Assembly (NCBI RefSeq): GCF_037094685.1
Contig: NZ_CP146614.1
Span: 6,076,001 to 6,140,000 of the forward strand
Length of the DNA: 64,000 nt
Reading direction: 5' to 3'
Source of the DNA: Massilia sp. METH4
GTDB lineage: Bacteria; Pseudomonadota; Gammaproteobacteria; Burkholderiales; Burkholderiaceae_D
Below the pieces are notes generated by a model that worked only from the letters and a program-made list of their open reading frames with translations, ran no database searches and was not told the DNA's origin. A program made the translations under genes and the position numbers. Shown in pieces: positions 1 through 9,406 of this stretch. Positions within the stretch are counted from its first letter, which is position 1; each line of letters starts with the position of its first letter.

Positions 1-186
1 ATCGCCCTCCAGCGTGGAACTGTGGCTGCCGGAGAGGATCACGCCGGAGGCGCCGTAGTTGCGGACGAATTCGTCGGACACGTCGTACGGATACACCTCG
101 GAGAACACGCCGGCGTCGCGCACGCGGCGCGCGATCAGCTGGGTCACCTGGGAACCGAAATCGATGATGAGGATCTTGGAGTGCAT
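1..186 (-). CDS. guaA: GMP synthase (glutamine-hydrolysing), N-terminal part only
   Basis: Amidates XMP to GMP using glutamine, the last step of guanine nucleotide synthesis. Only the first 62 codons are inside the window; the gene runs off the left edge. The visible part is the start of the class I glutamine amidotransferase domain: [20 protein letters not shown], then [16 protein letters not shown] and GVILSGSH, the usual GuaA opening. It lies 76 bp downstream of guaB on the same strand, the common guaBA order, with a perfect hairpin in the gap. The synthetase domain and the catalytic Cys are not visible. Confidence 0.95.
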   Translation of the reverse strand, partial: MHSKILIIDFGSQVTQLIARRVRDAGVFSEVYPYDVSDEFVRNYGASGVILSGSHSSTLEGD

Positions 187-227
187 GTAATAGGCTTTAC
201 TGAACTTGGGAAACCGGGACAAATAGA

Positions 228-250
228 AAACGCCGGCGGCGCCGGCGTTT
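228..250 (-). terminator. Perfect hairpin between guaB and guaA
   Basis: Ten-base arms AAACGCCGGC and GCCGGCGTTT enclose a 3-base loop. Read on the minus strand the stem ends in a short T-run. It sits 13 bases after the guaB stop and about 40 bases before the guaA start, so it could partially terminate guaB transcripts and set the guaB:guaA ratio. The T-run is short, so full termination is doubtful. Confidence 0.5.
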
Positions 251-262
251 CATGAGAGGCGC

Positions 263-2431
<2,169 letters not shown>

Positions 2432-2492
2432 TCAACGATATAAGCCAAACTACGCGAAGCCTTATCCGTTGAACCTACCAGCGAGCCAATCC

Positions 2493-2825
2493 ATGAACGC
2501 TTTCACGAATGTGCAGATCATCAACGGGCCCAACGGGGAGCCCGTGTATGTCGTCATCCCCTACTCCACCTATATGCAGACGCAGTCGCGCCACCGCGAC
2601 ACGGACGTGCCGCACCAGGTGGTTGGCATGATCGCCGAAAACGCGTGGACGCCGGCGCGCGCATGGCGCGAATACCTGGGTCTCACCCAGCTGGAAGTGG
2701 CCACGCGCATGGGCATCAGCCAGCCCGCCTATGCGCAGCAGGAAGTGGGCTTGCGGCCGCGCCGCACGACCCGCGAGCGGATCGCCCACGCAATGGGCAT
2801 CGCGCCCAGGCTGCTCGACCTGTAA
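2493..2825 (+). CDS. XRE-type helix-turn-helix protein, antitoxin-like
   Basis: A 110-residue probable DNA-binding protein. The N-terminal part carries PVYVVIPYSTYMQ, a short segment seen in Phd/YefM-like antitoxins and in some XRE proteins. The C-terminal part is a helix-turn-helix: REYLGLTQLEVATRMGISQ, then PAYAQQEVG. The ATG at 2493 is chosen because it begins the recognisable N-terminus; the open frame upstream has no family character. No toxin gene is adjacent: the next gene upstream is the DUF4124 protein and downstream is a PEP-CTERM protein. It is therefore either an orphan antitoxin-type regulator or a plain transcription factor. Confidence 0.75.
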   Translation: MNAFTNVQIINGPNGEPVYVVIPYSTYMQTQSRHRDTDVPHQVVGMIAENAWTPARAWREYLGLTQLEVATRMGISQPAYAQQEVGLRPRRTTRERIAHAMGIAPRLLDL

Positions 2826-2918
2826 GGCTGGCGCTTCCCGCAACGGTCTCACGGCGCACCTGGCAAGTGGCGCCGGGCGTGCTAAGCTGGAACGACAGCA
2901 ACGAGCAGCGAGACCATC

Positions 2919-3791
2919 ATGAAGCCCGGTTTCTTGTTTTGCCTTGCCGCGGCGCTGTTCGGTGCCGCGCCCGCGGCCGCGCTGGCCGCGCAAGCCAGTG
3001 CATCGCTCGGCCCCCTCACATTCATCCTTGTCGACCTCGACCCCGCGGATGGCATCAGTCCTTCGCTGACATTGAGCGGCAGTTCGGGAAGCGCCGCGGC
3101 GCCGACGGCGGCCAGCTTCATCGCCCTTGACGGGCCGTTGACGCAAACGGATCTCCCCACCTGGACGGATTCCAGGCCGATCCAGCACGAGATCGAGCGT
3201 GGTACCGCGCAGCTGAACGCCACGGGGACGTTCAGCTTGACCGGCCGGGAGTCCCCGACGGGTGCGCTGCTGGCCGCGGCGGTGACCACGCAGGTGCTGG
3301 ACGCCGCGCCCGGCCTGCATGCACTCAGCCGGCTCGCCGGCGACACGGGGGCCACAGCTTTCACATTATCCGCCAACACGAGGGTGCTGTTCAGCGTGCC
3401 ATACGATGTCGCGCTTTCCACCGAGCCGCCGCCCGGTGCCGGCGAACGGCTCGAAGCGGGCATGGCGGCGGTCTGGCTGGGCGTCGAGGGGCTCGGGGGC
3501 GGCTATGACGAAGTGCGCTGGCTGAACCATGCGCCCGATGGCGCAGGCTTCCTTTCCGTGGCCCTGGAGAACGGCACGGGCTTCGACCAGGGCGGCACGT
3601 TGCGCTTCGGCGCGGATGTGCAGGTGGAATCCATTACGGCCGTGCCGGAACCCGGCATGCTGCCGATGCTGGGAGTGGGGCTTCTGGTGCTCGCGGGCTG
3701 CGCGAGCCGGCGACTCGGCGGCTATGCGGCGCTGTCGCGCTTTGCCCGCCGCCGGCGCGCATCCTTCGGGTCGGCGATCAGCGGCCGGTAG
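2919..3791 (+). CDS. PEP-CTERM sorting-domain exported protein
   Basis: A 290-residue secreted protein of unknown role. It has an N-terminal signal peptide (FLFCLAAALFGAAPAAALA), a Gly/Ser/Thr-rich beta-type body, and a PEP-CTERM anchor near the C-terminus: VPEPGMLPMLGVGLLVLAG then CASRR. In the PEP-CTERM/exosortase system this tripartite tail is recognised by exosortase/EpsH and linked to exopolysaccharide-producing bacteria. It is odd that the frame continues about 28 residues beyond the usual arginine cluster and overlaps the 3' end of the convergent rnfH by 70 bp. No exosortase gene is in the window. Confidence 0.8.
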   Translation: MKPGFLFCLAAALFGAAPAAALAAQASASLGPLTFILVDLDPADGISPSLTLSGSSGSAAAPTAASFIALDGPLTQTDLPTWTDSRPIQHEIERGTAQLNATGTFSLTGRESPTGALLAAAVTTQVLDAAPGLHALSRLAGDTGATAFTLSANTRVLFSVPYDVALSTEPPPGAGERLEAGMAAVWLGVEGLGGGYDEVRWLNHAPDGAGFLSVALENGTGFDQGGTLRFGADVQVESITAVPEPGMLPMLGVGLLVLAGCASRRLGGYAALSRFARRRRASFGSAISGR

Positions 3792-4036
3792 ATCTCGATG
3801 CGGTCGCGCGGCTGCAAGACCGTGTCCAGCGTCTTCTTCTTGCCGTAGATCCCCACCGGCATCGTGACGAGGTTGATTTCCGGCGCCTCCTGCAGGATGC
3901 CGGATTGCTCGATCGCCTGGCCGATCGTCGTGCCGGCGTCCACATCGAGCGCGCGCAGGATCGGCAGCGGGTTGTCCTGCGAGTCCGCGCCCGGCGGGCG
4001 GGCGTAGCTCAGCGAGACCTTGATGCGCTCAGCCAT
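3722..4036 (-). CDS. rnfH: RnfH/RatB family ubiquitin-like protein
   Basis: A 104-residue beta-grasp protein of the UPF0125/RnfH family, recognised by KVSLSYARPP near the start, GTTIGQAIEQSGI, VGIYGKKK and the terminal LQPRDRIEIYRPLIADPK followed by an Arg-rich tail. The function is unsettled; in many proteobacteria it is paired with ratA. Its start overlaps the end of ratA by 8 bp, so the two are surely co-translated. Its 3' end overlaps the convergent PEP-CTERM gene. Confidence 0.9.
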   Translation of the reverse strand: MAERIKVSLSYARPPGADSQDNPLPILRALDVDAGTTIGQAIEQSGILQEAPEINLVTMPVGIYGKKKTLDTVLQPRDRIEIYRPLIADPKDARRRRAKRDSAA

Positions 4037-4460
4037 ATACCGTTTCCGCGCGCTTGCAGAACGAGTCGACCATGCTGTTGGCGATCATGCCGAACACGGG
4101 ACCGATCACCTGTTCCAGCAGCCGGCTGGAGAATTCGTATTGCAGGTCCAGTTCCACTTTGCACGCATCCTCGCGCAGCGGCTTGAAGGTCCACGTGCCG
4201 TGCAGCGTCTTGAACGGGCCGTCGACCAGGTTCATCTTGATGGCCGTTGGTGGCGTATTCACGTTCGACGTGGTAAAGCTTTGCTTGACGCCGTGGAAAT
4301 TGATGCCCACCGAGGCCACCACGGAGTTCTCGCCCCGTTCGCGCACTTCCACGCCGCCACACCAGGGCAGGAATTTGGGATAATCCTCGACCCTGTCCAC
4401 CAGGTCGAACATCTGCTGCGCGCTGTATCCAAGGAATACCGATTTGTGTACTACCGCCAT
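4029..4460 (-). CDS. ratA: RatA-type START-domain protein (ribosome association / polyketide cyclase fold)
   Basis: A 143-residue START/SRPBCC protein. Diagnostic segments are MFDLVDRVEDYPKFLPWCGG near the N-terminus, DGPFKTLHGTWTFKPL in the middle and FGMIANSMVDSFCKRAE at the end. E. coli RatA blocks 70S formation when overproduced; the mitochondrial homologue Coq10 binds quinones, so its role may be lipid or quinone binding rather than a true toxin. It precedes rnfH in one operon and is divergent from smpB, the conserved ratA/smpB neighbourhood. Confidence 0.9.
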   Translation of the reverse strand: MAVVHKSVFLGYSAQQMFDLVDRVEDYPKFLPWCGGVEVRERGENSVVASVGINFHGVKQSFTTSNVNTPPTAIKMNLVDGPFKTLHGTWTFKPLREDACKVELDLQYEFSSRLLEQVIGPVFGMIANSMVDSFCKRAETVYG

Positions 4461-4585
4461 TTTTTAACCGTTTTTTAGTCGTTTGATATCATGTTGGACA
4501 AATCGCGCCCCGGCGCGAATGAAGACCGCAGTTTAACCGACCCGCGCTCAGTGCACCGCAATGCACGTTACGACAAAGAATTCAC

Positions 4586-5035
4586 ATGACCATTGCAGAT
4601 AACCGCAAAGCCTTCCACGACTACTTCATCGAAGACCGCTACGAAGCGGGCATCGCGCTCGAAGGCTGGGAAGTGAAGGCAATCCGCGATGCGCGCGTCC
4701 AGATCAAGGAAGCATACGTTACGATCCGCGATAACGAACTGTACCTGTTTGGCGCGCACATCAGCGCACTGCCCACCGCTTCCACCCACATCCACCCGCA
4801 GGCCGTGCGCACCCGCAAGCTGCTGCTGCACCGCCAGGAAATCGACAAGCTGATCGGGAAGGTGGAACGCTCCGGCTACACGCTCGTGCCGCTCAACCTG
4901 CACTTCAAGGGCGGGCGGATCAAGTGCGAGATCGGGCTTGCCAAGGGTAAAAAACAGCACGACAAGCGCGCCGCCGAGCGGGATCACGACGCCAAGCGCG
5001 AGGCGCAGGCGGCGATGAAGCAGCATCGCAGGTAA
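4586..5035 (+). CDS. smpB: SsrA-binding protein
   Basis: SmpB binds the tRNA-like domain of tmRNA and escorts it to stalled ribosomes in trans-translation. The 149 residues match the family throughout: [20 protein letters not shown] at the N-terminus, [19 protein letters not shown], then [17 protein letters not shown], and a basic C-terminal tail rich in Lys, Arg and Glu that becomes helical on the ribosome. Divergent from ratA. No strong Shine-Dalgarno precedes the ATG, but the N-terminus fits the family exactly. An inverted repeat begins 22 bp after the stop and may terminate the transcript. Confidence 0.97.
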   Translation: MTIADNRKAFHDYFIEDRYEAGIALEGWEVKAIRDARVQIKEAYVTIRDNELYLFGAHISALPTASTHIHPQAVRTRKLLLHRQEIDKLIGKVERSGYTLVPLNLHFKGGRIKCEIGLAKGKKQHDKRAAERDHDAKREAQAAMKQHRR

Positions 5036-5056
5036 GACGCAATTGCATCGCCGGTT

Positions 5057-5107
5057 GGTGTCGCACATCTTTTCCGGGCGCCTCACCCGGAAAAGGTGTG
5101 CGACACC
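5057..5107 (+). repeat. GGTGTC palindrome, copy A (downstream of smpB)
   Basis: 22-base arms beginning GGTGTCGCACA and ending TGTGCGACACC pair with one mismatch around a 7-base loop (CGCCTCA). It starts 21 bases after the smpB stop, so it is well placed as a terminator hairpin. The element is followed by a degenerate tail GGTGTTC in place of GGTTTTC. It faces copy B tail-to-tail 87 bp away. Confidence 0.85.
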
Positions 5108-5194
5108 GGTGTTCCCAACCGGCGTCGGCGGCAGCCGCGTATTCGCGTGTCCGCATGAGAGAAGGTCGTTCCCGGGCTAGCGCACGGGAAGACC

Positions 5195-5244
5195 GGTGTC
5201 GCACACTTTTTTTCCCGCAAGAGCGGGAAAAAATGTGCGACACC
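5195..5244 (-). repeat. GGTGTC palindrome, copy B
   Basis: Arms of about 23 bases (GGTGTCGCACACTTTTTTTC... and its near-complement) enclose a 4-base loop. The tail lies on the left, so it points at copy A. The 338 bp between smpB and the lipoprotein gene at 5374 contain only this pair and no gene that I can support. Confidence 0.85.
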
Positions 5245-5373
5245 AGGCTCGGCTAGCGGTCTTGGCGTTGGCACTTTTGCACGTCGCGCGTGCACCACGC
5301 TGCGGCATGCTTCATTTCCGTGTGGCAATGAGTGCGTGCTACACTCCCGGGACTCCTTACACCGGTCCCGCCC

Positions 5374-6051
5374 ATGTTCTTCAAAGTCGCCACCGCTACC
5401 GCCCTCGCAGCCGCCCTGGCCGGCTGCGCCGTACCGTACTCGCCCGCGCCGATCGCCGCGAACTTCCCGGCCGCGCGCCAGGAAAAGCTGCAGGCCGCCT
5501 CGCACTGGAATGCGGTGGCCGACCATATCGAGCAGCGCGTGGTCACGGAGATGAAGAAGCATCCGCAGCGGCCGTTCTACATCGCCGCGGACAAGGATGC
5601 GTCGCCGTTCAAGCGCGCCGTCACGAACCAGATCGTGACCTCGCTCGTCAAGGATGGCTTCGTGGTGTCGCGCACGCCGGCCGGTGCCTGGAACGTGGAG
5701 CTGGACATCCAGGCCGTGACGTTCACGCCGAACCGCCCGCAATACCGCTATTCCGGCGCGCACACGGCGCTCGCCACCGGCGCCTGGGTGCTGTCCGACA
5801 TCGACCCGGCCGTCGGCCTCGTGTCGCTGGCTGGCGCGGCCGACGCCTTCCGGTGGTTCCACAGCCAGTTTGCCGGCGGAGCAACGCCGAAGACGGAACT
5901 CATCGTCACGCTGTCGGTCGGCGACCAGTTCCGCTACTATGCCCGTTCGACATCGGCCTACTACGTGGCCGATACCGACCGTGCGCTGTACGGCATCAAG
6001 GAAGAGGACACGCAATTGACCAAGGTATTCCAGGTACAGGGGGGCCGTTGA
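5374..6051 (+). CDS. Putative lipoprotein of unknown function
   Basis: A 225-residue protein with a lipoprotein signal peptide: MFFKVATATALAAALAGC, lipobox LAGC at residues 15-18. The body is soluble, with a Gly/Ala-rich central segment (SGAHTALATGAWVLSDIDPA) that may be a short membrane-associated loop. The ATG at 5374 is preferred to the upstream one at 5332 because it begins the signal peptide. Its stop overlaps the start of the next lipoprotein gene in a TGATG arrangement, so the two are translationally coupled and probably work together at the outer membrane. No family was recognised. Confidence 0.75.
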   Translation: MFFKVATATALAAALAGCAVPYSPAPIAANFPAARQEKLQAASHWNAVADHIEQRVVTEMKKHPQRPFYIAADKDASPFKRAVTNQIVTSLVKDGFVVSRTPAGAWNVELDIQAVTFTPNRPQYRYSGAHTALATGAWVLSDIDPAVGLVSLAGAADAFRWFHSQFAGGATPKTELIVTLSVGDQFRYYARSTSAYYVADTDRALYGIKEEDTQLTKVFQVQGGR

Positions 6052-6599
6052 TGCGCACCCTTGCCGCCCTCGCCATTGCCCTGGCCACCGCGCTGCTGGC
6101 AGGCTGCTCCAGCACGCCGCCGAAGGATGAAGCGAATTACGCCACGGTCTCGTCGAACCAGTTCGTCAACGCCAACTACAAGGCGGCCGAAGCGCTGCTG
6201 TCCCAGCTGAACGGCAAGCTGGCGGCCGACAAGCCGCTAATCATGGCCACCATCGTCAACATCGACGCGCTGGACCAGACTTCCACGCTGGGCCGCCTGA
6301 TCTCCGAGCAGATCTCGACCCGCATGGCCCAGGGCGGCGTGAAGATGCTGGAAATGAAGCTGCGCAATTCGGTTTACCTGAAGCGCAACCAGGGCGAACT
6401 CATGCTTACACGAGAGATCGGCGAAGTGGCGCAGACGCACAGCGCCCAGGCCGTCGTCGTCGGTTCCTACGCCGAGACGAGCGACATGGTGTTCATCAAC
6501 GTGAAAGTCGTCCAGCCGCAGAGCAACTTCGTGCTGGCCGGCCACGACTACGTGCTGGCCAAGGAAGGCATCGTGCGCTCGATGCTGCTGCAGCGCTGA
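6051..6599 (+). CDS. FlgO-like outer-membrane lipoprotein
   Basis: A 182-residue protein with lipobox LLAGC at residues 15-19 followed by SSTPPKDE. The body resembles the FlgO domain: NANYKAAEALLSQL, then a conserved block from MATIVNIDALDQTSTLGRL to ISEQISTRMAQGG, and QAVVVGSYAETSDMVFINVK. FlgO in Vibrio is needed for flagellar stability, but there are no flagellar genes here, and the domain also occurs in general envelope lipoproteins. Coupled to the upstream lipoprotein by an overlapping stop/start. Confidence 0.75.
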   Translation: MRTLAALAIALATALLAGCSSTPPKDEANYATVSSNQFVNANYKAAEALLSQLNGKLAADKPLIMATIVNIDALDQTSTLGRLISEQISTRMAQGGVKMLEMKLRNSVYLKRNQGELMLTREIGEVAQTHSAQAVVVGSYAETSDMVFINVKVVQPQSNFVLAGHDYVLAKEGIVRSMLLQR

Positions 6600-6650
6600 C
6601 AACCCTGCCAGGCGCGGATATAGTGGCGCTTTCGACAACGAAAGCCGGCC

Positions 6651-7229
6651 ATGTTCGACCGCTGCACCTGGCTCAACGAGCCGCCCTCCCACCGCATCGA
6701 CGACGGCGGCACGCTGCACGTCGTCACCGGCGACCAGACCGACTTCTGGCGCATCACCAGCTACGGCTTCATCCATGACAACGGCCACTTCCTCGCCGGG
6801 CGCGTGGAAGGGTCCTTCACGGCCCAGGTGCTCGTGCATGCCGACTTCACCACGCTGTACGACCAGGCCGGCCTGATGGTGCGCATCGATGCGCACCGCT
6901 GGCTCAAGGCCGGCGTGGAGTTTTCCGACGGGCAGCCGATGCTCAGCACCGTGCTGACCAACGAACGGTCCGACTGGGCAACCATGCCCGCGCCGGCCCT
7001 GCCCGATGGCTTCTGGCTGCGCGTCACGGTCGACGGTGGCGCAATCCGCGTGCAGTACTCGGCCGATGGCTGCGTATGGCCGCTGCTGCGCCTTGCGCCG
7101 TTTCCCGAAGCCGAGCATTACCTGGTCGGCCCGATGTGCTGCACGCCGCAGCGTGCAGGCCTCGACGCGCGCTTTTCCGACTTCACTGTCGGTCCCGCGC
7201 TGGGCAAGGACCTGCACGACCTCACGTAA
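6651..7229 (+). CDS. DUF1349 family protein (concanavalin-like fold)
   Basis: A 192-residue cytosolic protein matching DUF1349: it opens CTWLNEPPSHRIDDGG, then DQTDFWRITSYGFIHDNGHF, DQAGLMVRIDAHRWLKAGVE, and the C-terminal GPMCCTPQRAGLDARFSDF. Members have a beta-sandwich lectin/glucanase-like fold and no assigned reaction. No signal peptide is visible. The last codons overlap the convergent sirtuin gene by 8 bp. Confidence 0.85.
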   Translation: MFDRCTWLNEPPSHRIDDGGTLHVVTGDQTDFWRITSYGFIHDNGHFLAGRVEGSFTAQVLVHADFTTLYDQAGLMVRIDAHRWLKAGVEFSDGQPMLSTVLTNERSDWATMPAPALPDGFWLRVTVDGGAIRVQYSADGCVWPLLRLAPFPEAEHYLVGPMCCTPQRAGLDARFSDFTVGPALGKDLHDLT

Positions 7230-8052
7230 CACCGAGGAGCCCAGCCACGGCCGGCAGCACTTCCTGCGCCGGCAGCGCCAGCTTCAGACCGATCAGCTCG
7301 TCGGCGCGCGTCTTGCCGGCGTTGATGGCGGCGATCGGCTTGCCTTCCGCTGCCGCGATCTTGCAGAAGCGGAAACCCGAAAACACCATCAGCGAAGAGC
7401 CGACGACCAGCAGGGCATCGGCTTCGTCCATCCATTGCAGCGCCTGCCGCGTGCGCTCGGCCGGGATGTTATCGCCGAAGAACACCACGTCCGGCTGCAA
7501 TACCCCGCCGCAGGCTTCGCACTGCGGCACGATGAATTCCTCCAGCGATTCAGGCTCCAGGTGCGCGTCGCCGTCCGGCAGCGGCTGGGCCAGCACGCTG
7601 CCCAGCGCGGGATTGTCGCGCAACAGGCGCTGCTGGAGCTCGGCCCGGTGCTGCCGCCGCTCGCACGCCAGGCAGCGCACGGTGTGGATATTGCCGTGCA
7701 ATTCGATCAGCCGCACGCTGCCGGCGCGCTGGTGCAGGCCATCCACGTTTTGCGTGATCACCTGGCCAATATGACCGGCCGTTTCAAGCCGCGCAAGCGC
7801 GCGGTGCCCGGCGTTCGGCTCGGCACCGGCCAGCGTCGGCCAGCCCACCATGCTGCGCGCCCAGTAGCGGCGGCGCAGCGCGTCGCTGCTGCGAAATTCC
7901 GGCCCCTGCACGGGCGGCTTGCCGCGGCGCACGCCATCCTCGTCGCGGTAGCCTGGGATGCCCGAGGCGGTGGACAAGCCGGCGCCCGTCAGCACGAGTA
8001 CGTTGCGGTGGCGGTCGAGAAACTCGGCCAATCGATCGATCTGTTCATTCAT
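7222..8052 (-). CDS. Sir2-family NAD-dependent protein deacylase
   Basis: Removes acyl groups from lysines using NAD. The 276 residues contain all class motifs: the NAD-binding GAGLSTASGIPGYRDEDG, TQNVDGLHQRAG, the catalytic His in ELHGN, two zinc Cys pairs (RCLAC and QCEAC), and GSSLMVFSGF with AINAG near the end. The sequence suits the mitochondrial SIRT4-like bacterial group rather than CobB, but the substrate cannot be told. The ATG at 8052 is chosen because it starts the family N-terminus (MNEQIDRLAEFLDRHRNVLV). Divergent from the ECF sigma operon. Confidence 0.92.
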   Translation of the reverse strand: MNEQIDRLAEFLDRHRNVLVLTGAGLSTASGIPGYRDEDGVRRGKPPVQGPEFRSSDALRRRYWARSMVGWPTLAGAEPNAGHRALARLETAGHIGQVITQNVDGLHQRAGSVRLIELHGNIHTVRCLACERRQHRAELQQRLLRDNPALGSVLAQPLPDGDAHLEPESLEEFIVPQCEACGGVLQPDVVFFGDNIPAERTRQALQWMDEADALLVVGSSLMVFSGFRFCKIAAAEGKPIAAINAGKTRADELIGLKLALPAQEVLPAVAGLLGVT

Positions 8053-8070
8053 GGAGGGTATGCTACACCT

Positions 8071-8082
8071 GTCAATATTGAC
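8071..8082. promoter_or_regulatory. 12-bp palindrome in the sirtuin/ECF-sigma divergent region
   Basis: GTCAATATTGAC is a perfect palindrome 18 bp before the sirtuin start and 80 bp before the sigma factor start. The position fits an operator for the divergent promoters, but no regulator is identified. Confidence 0.3.
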
Positions 8083-8162
8083 CCTGGTTTGAACCGTTCG
8101 CGCGGAATCCGGAATATACGGTGGACCGCGGTAATGGCGAGTCGCTACATATGGGAGCGCGG

Positions 8163-8765
8163 ATGCAGCAAACAATAGCAGGCGGCCTGGCCTCGGCCGC
8201 CGGGGCGCGGCCCGGGCCGGCGCGGGCGGACACGGAAGAAGCGCGATGGCTGGCCCAGGTGGCACAGGGCAACCGCCAGGCCTTCGAGCGCCTGTACCGC
8301 GGCTATTTTCCCCGCCTCGCGCGCTTTCTCGGCCGCATGACGCACAGCGCTCCGCTGGTCGAGGAAATCATCAACGACACGATGCTCGTCGTGTGGCGGC
8401 GGGCGGGGAGCTATGATGGCAGCAGCAAGGTTTCGACGTGGGTGTTCGGCATCGCCTGGCGCAAGGCGAAGAAAGCCCTGTCGATGGTGGACGAGCCCGT
8501 GGCATCGGACGACGCCGCTTATCCGGACGAGTTTCCTTCGCCCGAGCAGCGGGCACTGGCGGACCAGCTGGCGCGGCGACTGGCCGCGGCCGTGGAATCG
8601 CTGCCCTGGCCGCAGCGGCTGGCCGTGGTGCTGACGTATTTCCACGGCATGGACTACGCGGAGATCGCCGACATTGCCGAATGCCCGGTGGGCACGGTCA
8701 AGACGCGCATGTTCCATGCGCGGCGCCGGCTGAAGGAACTGCTGGCCGGCGAGGAGGAAGAGTGA
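8163..8765 (+). CDS. ECF RNA polymerase sigma factor
   Basis: A 200-residue extracytoplasmic-function sigma factor. Region 2 is seen in FERLYRGYFPRLARFLGRM and LVEEIINDTMLVVWRRA; region 4 is the C-terminal helix-turn-helix YFHGMDYAEIADIAECPVGT followed by VKTRMFHARRRLKEL. The ATG at 8163 is preferred to those at 8121 and 8151 because GGGAG lies 5 bases upstream. Its stop overlaps the start of the anti-sigma gene (TGATG). The operon continues with a subtilase and an outer-membrane protein, so these are its likely regulators or targets. Confidence 0.93.
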   Translation: MQQTIAGGLASAAGARPGPARADTEEARWLAQVAQGNRQAFERLYRGYFPRLARFLGRMTHSAPLVEEIINDTMLVVWRRAGSYDGSSKVSTWVFGIAWRKAKKALSMVDEPVASDDAAYPDEFPSPEQRALADQLARRLAAAVESLPWPQRLAVVLTYFHGMDYAEIADIAECPVGTVKTRMFHARRRLKELLAGEEEE

Positions 8766-9406
8766 TGGACACCCTTGAGAACGACGAGCACGCCGCGGCC
8801 TGGCCGCTGCTGCCCTGGCATGCGACAGGCCGGTTGGCCGGCACCGACGAAGCACTGGTGGCGGCGCACCTGCGCCATTGCGCCACCTGCCAGGCCGAGC
8901 TGGCCTGGCAACGCCGCCTGCATGGCGCGGCAGCACAGGCCGGCCAGGATGTGCCCATCCCGGATGCGGATGCGGCGCTGGCACGCCTGCTGCCCCGCCT
9001 GGACGAACCCGTGGACGCCGAACGGCGCCAGCCTCGGGCTCCCGGCATGCTGGCCGCCCTGTTCGCCTGGCTGCGCAGCACGCCGCTCGTGCCGGCCGCC
9101 CTCGCGATGATGCTGGTCGCCCTTTTCGTGGTGCGGCAGCCTGACCCGGTCACGGGCTACCGGGGCCTCGGGCCGATCCCGGAAGCGGCGGGCAACACGA
9201 CCGTGGTGTTCCGGCCCGACACGGGCGCGGGCGAAGTGCGCCGCATCCTTGCCGCCGCCGGGGCCGGGGCGGTTCACGGCCCCACCGCCGCCGGGGCCTA
9301 CGTGCTGGAGATCGCGCCCGGCCAGCGTGCGGCGGCGCTGGAGCGGCTGCGCGCCGAATCGGCCGTGCTGATGGCCGAACCGCTCGACGCGCCGGAGCCG
9401 CGGTGA
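8765..9406 (+). CDS. zf-HC2 anti-sigma factor with a propeptide-like periplasmic domain
   Basis: A 213-residue single-pass membrane protein. The cytosolic part (1-106) has the zinc-binding anti-sigma signature HLRHCATCQAE (His35/His38, Cys39, Cys42). One transmembrane helix lies at about 107-123. The periplasmic part (about 144-206) reads TTVVFRPDTGAGEVRRILAA, then GAYVLEIAPG, ALERLRAESAVLMAEPLD. This resembles the I9/fervidolysin-type subtilisin propeptide fold in its strand-helix-strand spacing and terminal VxxAEP. Since the next gene is a subtilase, the domain may bind that protease. Overlaps both neighbours, so the three are co-translated. Confidence 0.88.
   Translation: MDTLENDEHAAAWPLLPWHATGRLAGTDEALVAAHLRHCATCQAELAWQRRLHGAAAQAGQDVPIPDADAALARLLPRLDEPVDAERRQPRAPGMLAALFAWLRSTPLVPAALAMMLVALFVVRQPDPVTGYRGLGPIPEAAGNTTVVFRPDTGAGEVRRILAAAGAGAVHGPTAAGAYVLEIAPGQRAAALERLRAESAVLMAEPLDAPEPR

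Noticed and set aside
4029..4460. ratA-rnfH as a toxin-antitoxin pair
   Set aside because: The RatA/RatB naming suggests it, but the family is a conserved START-domain protein with quinone-binding relatives, and the neighbourhood with smpB is a core-genome arrangement.
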